A stretch of 64,000 nucleotides of DNA, taken from Kibdelosporangium sp040675465. GTDB taxonomy: Bacteria; Actinomycetota; Actinomycetes; Mycobacteriales; Pseudonocardiaceae. This document shows positions 58,941-64,000 of this stretch, in pieces. Location: assembly GCF_040675465.1 (NCBI RefSeq), contig NZ_JBFAPA010000001.1, positions 1,116,001 to 1,180,000 of the forward strand, written 5' to 3'. The stretch's first letter is position 1, and each line of letters opens with the position of its first letter. Both the position numbers and the translations under genes were made by a program. The notes beneath the pieces are model-generated. The model had not been told where the DNA came from, ran no database searches, and was given only the letters and a program-made list of their open reading frames with translations.

Positions 58941-59585
58941 CTAGTCGGCGGTCGCTGAGACGAGCTGGGCGGGTTTGCGCATCTCCTGGCGGTAGCGCCA
59001 GATCCCCCACGCGGTCCCGGCCACGAAGAACACGATGCCGACGACCATCACGGTGGTCAGCAGCCATGGGAACTGCTCGAGCACTCCGGCGCCGTAGTAG
59101 CCGAGCAGCACCAGGGTCGGCACCCAGAGAACAGCGCCGGTCGCGGTGGCCGTCATGTACCTGCGCGAGTCCATGGCGGCCGCGCCGGCGATCAGCGGCG
59201 CGAGCGTGCGGATCCAGGGGATCCAGCGGGCCAGCACGATGGCCCAGAAGCCGCGCCGGTCGAGGAAGTCCCTCGCCTTGGCCAGCCGTTCGACGCTGAG
59301 CATCCGGCCGCCGAGGCGCCCGGTCAGCGACGATCCCGCGCGTCTGCCGAGCACGTAACCGAGCTGGTTGCCCACGACGGCCACGATCGTCGCCACGATG
59401 GACAGCGACCACGCCTGCACGTCGTGCGTGCCCTGCTGGGCGAGCACGAGACCGGCGGTGAACAGCAGCGAGTCGCCCGGCAGGAACAGACCCACGACGA
59501 AGGCGCATTCGAGGAAGACGAAGCTGAGCACGACCAGCCAGACCACGAGTGGCCCGTTCGTGCTTAACCAGCCCATCACGTCCAT
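58941..59585 (-). CDS. DedA-family membrane protein
   Basis: A 214-residue DedA (SNARE-associated) membrane protein with about five helices. The family marks are ECAFVVGLFLPGDSLLFTAG and later GNQLGYVLGRRAGSSLTGR, then RGFWAIVLARWIPWIRTLAPLIAG with the conserved FARWIPxxRT pattern. Members help flip lipids such as undecaprenyl phosphate or phosphatidylethanolamine and support membrane energy balance. ATG at 59585; a second ATG at 59576 is possible. It ends 9 bases from the convergent VOC gene. No operon partner. Confidence 0.92.
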   Translation of the reverse strand: MDVMGWLSTNGPLVVWLVVLSFVFLECAFVVGLFLPGDSLLFTAGLVLAQQGTHDVQAWSLSIVATIVAVVGNQLGYVLGRRAGSSLTGRLGGRMLSVERLAKARDFLDRRGFWAIVLARWIPWIRTLAPLIAGAAAMDSRRYMTATATGAVLWVPTLVLLGYYGAGVLEQFPWLLTTVMVVGIVFFVAGTAWGIWRYRQEMRKPAQLVSATAD

Positions 59586-59605
59586 TTCAGCAGGGTACGT
59601 GGTGA

Positions 59606-60511
59606 TCAGCCGTGGACGAACTCGGCCACGTAACGAAAAGCCTGGCGCGCCTCGGGAATCGCGTTGCCGAACGCCTGGAAGACATGGATCTGGCCCGGCC
59701 ATTCCTGCAGCTCATGGCGGATTTCCGCCCGTGCGAGGCAAGCGGCCAGCTGCCGAGAGTCCTCAAGCAGGCACTCGGTGTCACCGACCTGGATCAGCGC
59801 CGGTGGCCAGCCTTTCTTGTCGGATTTCAGCACCGCGACACGGTTTTCCCACGGATCCCGGTCACCGAGATACGCGTACCGGCAGGCGAGAATCCCGTTG
59901 GGCGACAGGAATGGATCCCGGCGCAGCTGGTCCCTCGTGAACGACGAATCGCCGCTCAGGTCCAGCCAGGGCGAGAAGAACACGGCGTGGCTGGGTTTCG
60001 GCAGGTCCGACCGGACCAGGTCGTCCAGCAGGCACGCGGTCAGGTGCCCGCCCGCCGAGTCACCCGAGACGACGATCCGGTCCGCGGAAAAACCCTTGTC
60101 CAGCAAGGAGCGGTAGACCGCCAGGCAGTCATCGGCCGCCGCCGGGTAACGGTGTTCCGGCGCGAGCCGGTAGTGCGGCAGGAACACCGGCCGTCCAGTG
60201 CGTTTCGACATGGACCACGCCAGACCCCTATGGGAGTTGGGCGATCCGAAGGTGAACCCGCCCCCGTGCAGGTGCAGCACCATGCCGTTGGCGATCGACG
60301 CGCCCTGCGCCTGCACCCACAGGCCCGGAACGCCGCCGTAGCGCGCCAGCCACACCTTTGTCCCGCGTGGCAACCGACGCAGCGCGGAGCTGCTCAGAAG
60401 TCCCCGCATGGCACGGAGTTGCACGCCCCGCGGGACCCACCGGTCCGCCTGCGGGCGTACCCGGGTGGCGAAGAACCGTTCCAGCCGAACGCTTTCCGGT
60501 GACGGCGTCAC
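59606..60511 (-). CDS. HSL-family alpha/beta hydrolase
   Basis: A 301-residue hydrolase of the hormone-sensitive lipase family. The oxyanion motif is LHLHGGGFTFGSPNSH near residue 79, the nucleophile is GDSAGGHLTACL near 149, the acid is in QVGDTECLLED and the His in GQIHVFQAF. It is a cytosolic esterase type. GTG at 60511 overlaps the LLM gene stop by 4 bases (GTGA), so it is co-translated. It shares the stretches WPPxLIQVGDTECLL and WPGQxHVF with the hydrolase at 61511-62461; the two are paralogues flanking the LLM gene. Confidence 0.9.
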   Translation of the reverse strand: MTPSPESVRLERFFATRVRPQADRWVPRGVQLRAMRGLLSSSALRRLPRGTKVWLARYGGVPGLWVQAQGASIANGMVLHLHGGGFTFGSPNSHRGLAWSMSKRTGRPVFLPHYRLAPEHRYPAAADDCLAVYRSLLDKGFSADRIVVSGDSAGGHLTACLLDDLVRSDLPKPSHAVFFSPWLDLSGDSSFTRDQLRRDPFLSPNGILACRYAYLGDRDPWENRVAVLKSDKKGWPPALIQVGDTECLLEDSRQLAACLARAEIRHELQEWPGQIHVFQAFGNAIPEARQAFRYVAEFVHG

Positions 60512-61440
60512 GACTGGGCCAGCTCACCGGCCAGCTGCCAGGTGCGCTTGTGCTCCTCCGGTTTGGCGAACCCCATGTCGCTGACGATCACGTCGGTCGC
60601 GCCCGCGTCGAAGTAGCTGCGGATCCGCTGGGCCACGAACTCCTCGTCGCCGAACACGCCCACGTCCTCGGGCCCGCTCGCACCGCCGCGGTCCATGACC
60701 GTCCGGTACGAGGGAATGTCGTTGTAGATGGCCATTACGCGCTTCATGGTGGCACGTTTGCGGTCGGGATCGGCGGTGACGATCGCCGGCACGATCACCA
60801 TGATCCTCGGCGGCTTCAGGCGTCCGGCAGCGGCCTTCGTCATGGCCGGGACGATGAAGTCCGTCAACACCTTGGGCGTCGCCAGGAACGGCATGGTCCC
60901 GTCGGCGAGTTCGCCCGCGACCCGCATCGCCTGCGGCCCCATCGCGGCCACGATGACCGGCACGGCGGGGTCGGCGCCCGGCACCTTGCCGGGGAACAGG
61001 CTGCGCGCTTGAACGGTCTCGCCCTGCACGTCGACCGTTCCCTCGTGGAACAGGCTGTGCAGGATCTCCAGGTACTCGCGCAGGTGCCGGATCGGGCGGT
61101 CCCAAGGGGTTCCGTAGATGTTGTCCGCCCACGCCTTGACCGCGAAGCCGATCGCCAGCGTGAACCGGCCGTGCGTGGCGGCCTGGGCGGTCTGCGTCTG
61201 GCTGGCGAGCAACATCGGATGCCTGGGGTAGATGGGCGTCACCGCCGTGCCGACCTCCAGCTCCGGCACCGCCTGCCCCACCAAAGCCGCCGACATCACC
61301 GCGTCATGCTCGAACCCCTGGGCGAACCAGAAGGACCGCACGCCGTAACCGGCCGCCTCGCGCGCACTGTCCTTGAAGTAGTCCAGGGCGTTGCCCACCA
61401 CGGGGTCCGTCGCGGGCCCGAGCACGACACCGATCCTCAT
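60508..61440 (-). CDS. LLM-class F420-dependent-like oxidoreductase
   Basis: A 310-residue luciferase-like monooxygenase-fold protein of the group that uses F420. It begins MRIGVVLGPATDPVVGNALDYF and has VRSFWFAQGFEHDAV, VGTAVTPIYPRHPMLLASQT, GRFTLAIGFAVKAWADNIYG and MGPQAMRVAGELADGTMPFL, the pattern of actinobacterial LLM F420 enzymes (TIGR03564-like). The exact substrate is not known. ATG at 61440 is the start and the stop overlaps the HSL gene at 59606-60511, so the two form an operon. The second HSL hydrolase is 70 bases upstream in the same direction and may lead the transcript. Confidence 0.88.
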   Translation of the reverse strand: MRIGVVLGPATDPVVGNALDYFKDSAREAAGYGVRSFWFAQGFEHDAVMSAALVGQAVPELEVGTAVTPIYPRHPMLLASQTQTAQAATHGRFTLAIGFAVKAWADNIYGTPWDRPIRHLREYLEILHSLFHEGTVDVQGETVQARSLFPGKVPGADPAVPVIVAAMGPQAMRVAGELADGTMPFLATPKVLTDFIVPAMTKAAAGRLKPPRIMVIVPAIVTADPDRKRATMKRVMAIYNDIPSYRTVMDRGGASGPEDVGVFGDEEFVAQRIRSYFDAGATDVIVSDMGFAKPEEHKRTWQLAGELAQS

Positions 61441-61510
61441 GCGCGCAATGTAGCGTGCAACTCCCCGGCAAGCCCCCGGTGCGCCCGCGGTCTAGGGCTG
61501 TCCCCAGATC

Positions 61511-62461
61511 TCAGGCCGCAGCCGAGTTCTCGGTGACCTCGCGGACAAAGCTGCCAATGTGCTTGATGGCGGCGTTGGCCTCGGGCAGCAGCGGCGCGAA
61601 CCAGTGGAACACGTGCACCTGGCCCGGCCACACCTGCAGCTCGCAGTACCCGCCGGAGCGCTCGATCGACGCGGCCATCCGCTCCGAGTCGCCCAGCAGG
61701 CATTCGGTGTCGCCGACCTGGATCAGCACCGGTGGCCAACCGTGTTTGCGGACTTTCAGCACGTCCAACCGATGATGGGTCAGCAGGGTCTCGCCCGCGT
61801 AGGCCTTGCCGCACCAGACCGCGTAGTCCGGTGGTACGAATGGGTCGCGAACAGATGCATCGCGTGTCGCAAGTTCACTGCCGGTGAGGTCCAGGAACGG
61901 CGACAGCATCACCGCGGCGCCCGGCATCGGCAGTCCGTCGGCGGCGATGTCGGCCAGCAGGCACGCCGTCAGGTGCCCGCCCGCGGAGTCCCCGGCGACC
62001 ACGATCTGCTCGGGCGAGTACCCGTCGGCCAGCAGCCATCGGTACGCCGTCAGCGCGTCCTCGGCGGCCGCGGGAAAGGGGAACTCGGGCGCCAGCCGGT
62101 AGTCCAGCAGCAACACCGGCAAACCGGTCGAAGCGGATATCCGGGCGGCCAGCTGCCGGTGCGTCTTCGGCGAGCCGCAGACAAACCCACCACCGTGCAG
62201 ATACAGCAGCACACCAGGGGATTCACTGGTTCCCTTGGCCGTCACCCACAGGCCGGGGACACCGCCGGCGGTCACGTTGCGGATCTTGGTGCCGAGCGGC
62301 AACGGGGTTCTGCCCACCGCGTCGAACGCCTCGCGCACGATCCTCAGCGGCGTGGTTCCAGGCCGGACCACACCTCCGAGCACGCGCAGGCTCGAGATCA
62401 TCAGCCGTACCAGCAAGCGACTCGCCATGCTGGGGGTAGCAGGTAGCTCAACCACGGCCAT
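61511..62461 (-). CDS. HSL-family alpha/beta hydrolase
   Basis: A 316-residue hydrolase of the hormone-sensitive lipase family. The oxyanion motif is LYLHGGGFVCGSPKTH near residue 89, the nucleophile GDSAGGHLTACLLAD near 159, the acid in QVGDTECLLGD and the His in GQVHVFHWF. It is a probable cytosolic esterase and a paralogue of the protein at 59606-60511, sharing the GDSAGGHLTACL and QVGDTECLL blocks. ATG at 62461 starts 20 bases from a small palindrome at 62478-62491. It runs in the same direction as the LLM and second HSL genes, forming a likely three-gene unit. Confidence 0.9.
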   Translation of the reverse strand: MAVVELPATPSMASRLLVRLMISSLRVLGGVVRPGTTPLRIVREAFDAVGRTPLPLGTKIRNVTAGGVPGLWVTAKGTSESPGVLLYLHGGGFVCGSPKTHRQLAARISASTGLPVLLLDYRLAPEFPFPAAAEDALTAYRWLLADGYSPEQIVVAGDSAGGHLTACLLADIAADGLPMPGAAVMLSPFLDLTGSELATRDASVRDPFVPPDYAVWCGKAYAGETLLTHHRLDVLKVRKHGWPPVLIQVGDTECLLGDSERMAASIERSGGYCELQVWPGQVHVFHWFAPLLPEANAAIKHIGSFVREVTENSAAA

Positions 62462-62477
62462 CGCCTCCCCGACATCC

Positions 62478-62491
62478 CGTCAACCTTGACG
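62478..62491. promoter_or_regulatory. Inverted repeat in the HSL/GlcD divergent gap
   Basis: CGTCAA, CC, TTGACG: perfect 6-base arms. The right arm TTGACG (62486-62491) could serve as a -35 element, with TAGATC at 62507-62512 as a poor -10, 15 bases away. It is a candidate operator between the hydrolase (start 62461) and the FAD oxidase (start 62581). Confidence 0.45.
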
Positions 62492-62580
62492 TGACAACTT
62501 TCACTGTAGATCACTCATCGGAGGATCGCCGCCCGCCGAAAGACTGTTAGGGGCCAGGTGGCAGGGGTTACCTTGAGTAC

Positions 62581-63954
62581 GTGAGGTTGGCAGAGTCGTT
62601 GGCTTCGGCGCTGGGTGCGGACGCCGTCATCACGGATGCCGACGTCACCAGCGGCTACCAGCACGACATGATGCCGCTGGCGCCCTTCGGCACCCCTCTC
62701 GCCGTCGTGTTCCCTTCGGACACCTCGGAGGTCCAGACCGTTGTCCGGCTGTGTGCCGAGGCAGGGGTGCCAATCGTGCCGCGTGGGGCCGGTAGTGGGC
62801 TGTCCGGGGCCGCGAACGCCATCGATGGGTGTGTCGTGGTGGCGATGACGCGGATGAAGGAGATCCTGGAGATCGACCCGGACAACCGGCTGGCAGTGGT
62901 GCAGCCGGGCGTGGTGAACCTCGAGTTCCGCGGCGCGGTGGAGAAGCACGGGTTGTTCTACCCGCCGGATCCGTCCAGTTACGACTGGTGCACGATCGGT
63001 GGGAACGTGTCCACCAACGCGGGTGGGCTTTGTTGCGTGAAGTACGGCGTGACCACGGACTCCGTACTGGGCCTGGAGGTTGTGCTCGCGTCCGGGGAAG
63101 TGCTGCGGACCGGGCGCCGGACGGTCAAGGGTGTCGCGGGCTACGACCTGACCAAGTTGTTCATCGGCAGCGAGGGCACCCTCGGCGTGATCACGGAGAT
63201 CACCGTGGCGTTGCGGCCGTTGCCCCAGGTGCCGGGGACTACCATCGCCGCGTTCCCGACGACCGAGGCCGCGGGCGCCGCGGTGTCGCGGATCGTGCGC
63301 GAGGGCCTGGTGCCTTCGTTGATGGAGATCATGGACGCCACCTCCATCCAGGCTGTCGAGGCGTACCTGAAGACCGAACTCGGGGCCGGGCAAGGCTGTG
63401 CGGCGCTTCTGCTGTGCCAGTCGGATGCGGGCGGTGCGGCCGCACGGCACGAACTCGAGATCATCGAACAGGTCTGCCAGGCGGAAGGCGCCGATCTCGC
63501 GTACACGACACACGACCTGGCCGAAGGGCAGATGCTGCTGCAGGCCCGCCGGGCGGTGCTGACGGCGCTTGAGGTCTACGGGACCTGGCTGACCGACGAC
63601 GTGTGCGTGCCGCGAACCCGGATCGCCGAGCTGATCAGCGGATGCGAACGGATCAGCGCCGAAGTCGGCCTGCGTATCGCCGTCGTCGGCCACGCGGGCG
63701 ACGGCAACATGCACCCGACGATCGTCTACGACGCCTCGTCCGCGGACGAGTTCGCCCGTGCCCGCAAGGCTTTCGACGATATTCTTGAGGTGGGCCTGTC
63801 CCTCGGCGGGACGATCACCGGCGAGCACGGGGTCGGCAGGATCAAACGCGAGTGGCTGGCGCGGGAGATCGGCCCGGTCGGGATGAAGGTCCACCGCGCG
63901 ATCAAGTCCGCTTTGGACCCGGCGAACCTGTTCAACCCGGGCTCGATGTTCTAG
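62581..63954 (+). CDS. FAD-linked oxidase, glycolate/lactate oxidase GlcD-like
   Basis: A 457-residue FAD-binding oxidase of the GlcD / D-lactate dehydrogenase family. The FAD segment is VPRGAGSGLSGAANAIDG near residues 66-83 and CTIGGNVSTNAGGLCCVKYG near 137-156; the C-terminal FAD-oxidase domain has AVVGHAGDGNMHP and the ending ALDPANLFNPGSMF. The catalytic-type pattern GEHGVGRIKREWL is present. It oxidises a 2-hydroxy acid such as glycolate or D-lactate. GlcE/GlcF partners are not adjacent on this side. GTG at 62581 is the start. Divergent from the HSL genes across a 119-bp gap. Confidence 0.92.
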   Translation: MRLAESLASALGADAVITDADVTSGYQHDMMPLAPFGTPLAVVFPSDTSEVQTVVRLCAEAGVPIVPRGAGSGLSGAANAIDGCVVVAMTRMKEILEIDPDNRLAVVQPGVVNLEFRGAVEKHGLFYPPDPSSYDWCTIGGNVSTNAGGLCCVKYGVTTDSVLGLEVVLASGEVLRTGRRTVKGVAGYDLTKLFIGSEGTLGVITEITVALRPLPQVPGTTIAAFPTTEAAGAAVSRIVREGLVPSLMEIMDATSIQAVEAYLKTELGAGQGCAALLLCQSDAGGAAARHELEIIEQVCQAEGADLAYTTHDLAEGQMLLQARRAVLTALEVYGTWLTDDVCVPRTRIAELISGCERISAEVGLRIAVVGHAGDGNMHPTIVYDASSADEFARARKAFDDILEVGLSLGGTITGEHGVGRIKREWLAREIGPVGMKVHRAIKSALDPANLFNPGSMF

Positions 63955-64000
63955 AGGATCCGGCCGGCCAGGCCGCGGATGTCCGGGCCCGCGGCGAGGA
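63951..64000 (-). CDS. Possible C-terminal end of a leftward gene
   Basis: The minus strand reads LAAGPDIRGLAGRIL then TAG, with the stop sharing CTAG with the GlcD stop, the same convergent pattern as at 27501-27504. The 15 residues look protein-like but no family can be named, and the gene lies beyond the right edge. Confidence 0.35.
   Translation of the reverse strand, partial: LAAGPDIRGLAGRIL

Overview
The window is a 64 kb piece of a high-GC actinomycete chromosome. GTG starts are frequent, many stop/start pairs overlap as ATGA or GTGA, and the chaperone genes run dnaK-grpE-dnaJ-hspR with HspR (HAIR) operators. An F420-type luciferase-like oxidoreductase, an EtfD-like iron-sulfur protein and DUF2510/DUF2784 proteins also fit. 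A member of the Pseudonocardiales is my best guess, from gene content only; no rRNA or tRNA marker is present.

Layout. (1) 0-10.7 kb is a catabolic block: acyl-CoA ligase (cut by the window edge), crotonase, a molybdenum hydroxylase with FAD and 2Fe-2S subunits and two different large subunits, a GntR/FCD regulator, an MFS transporter and an alpha/beta hydrolase. A TGGTATACCA palindrome sits in both divergent promoter gaps and ties the block together as one probable regulon. (2) 10.7-12.2 kb holds no credible gene. It carries 18 copies of a small inverted repeat in two interleaved periods. (3) 12.2-24.4 kb has a cation-efflux protein, a flavin disulfide oxidoreductase, an ankyrin protein, two MFS transporters, a methyltransferase, two TetR regulators, EtfD, an SMR pump and a secreted serine hydrolase. 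(4) 24.4-27.9 kb pairs a beta-phosphoglucomutase-like HAD enzyme with a GH65 phosphorylase.

(5) 28.1-33.3 kb is a DUF4097 lipoprotein followed by dnaK-grpE-dnaJ-hspR with two HAIR operators and a strong terminator. (6) 33.4-37.6 kb has a DUF4037 protein, a flavohaemoglobin-like protein divergent from a PNPOx-like flavoprotein, and two MarR regulators. (7) 37.6-41.4 kb contains three leftward genes bracketed by a 70-bp inverted repeat, then a C-rich 20-bp tandem repeat. (8) 41.4-44.3 kb is a lone C-A-T non-ribosomal peptide synthetase module. (9) 44.4-47.3 kb is clpB, preceded by a helically phased set of DnaA-box-like 9-mers, a HAIR operator and a sigma-R/H-like promoter. (10) 47.4-53 kb has pyrE, a DUF2784 membrane protein, a SpoU methylase, a GH76 protein, an SDR, a VOC protein, an AraC regulator and a membrane protein.

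(11) 53-58.4 kb is a sugar-uptake operon: LacI regulator with a perfect palindromic operator, binding protein, permease, ATPase, PfkB kinase and an FrcK-like kinase. (12) 58.5-64 kb has a VOC protein, a DedA protein, two paralogous HSL-type hydrolases flanking an F420-type LLM enzyme, and a GlcD-type FAD oxidase.

Functions come from motifs and gene order read by eye. No database search was run.
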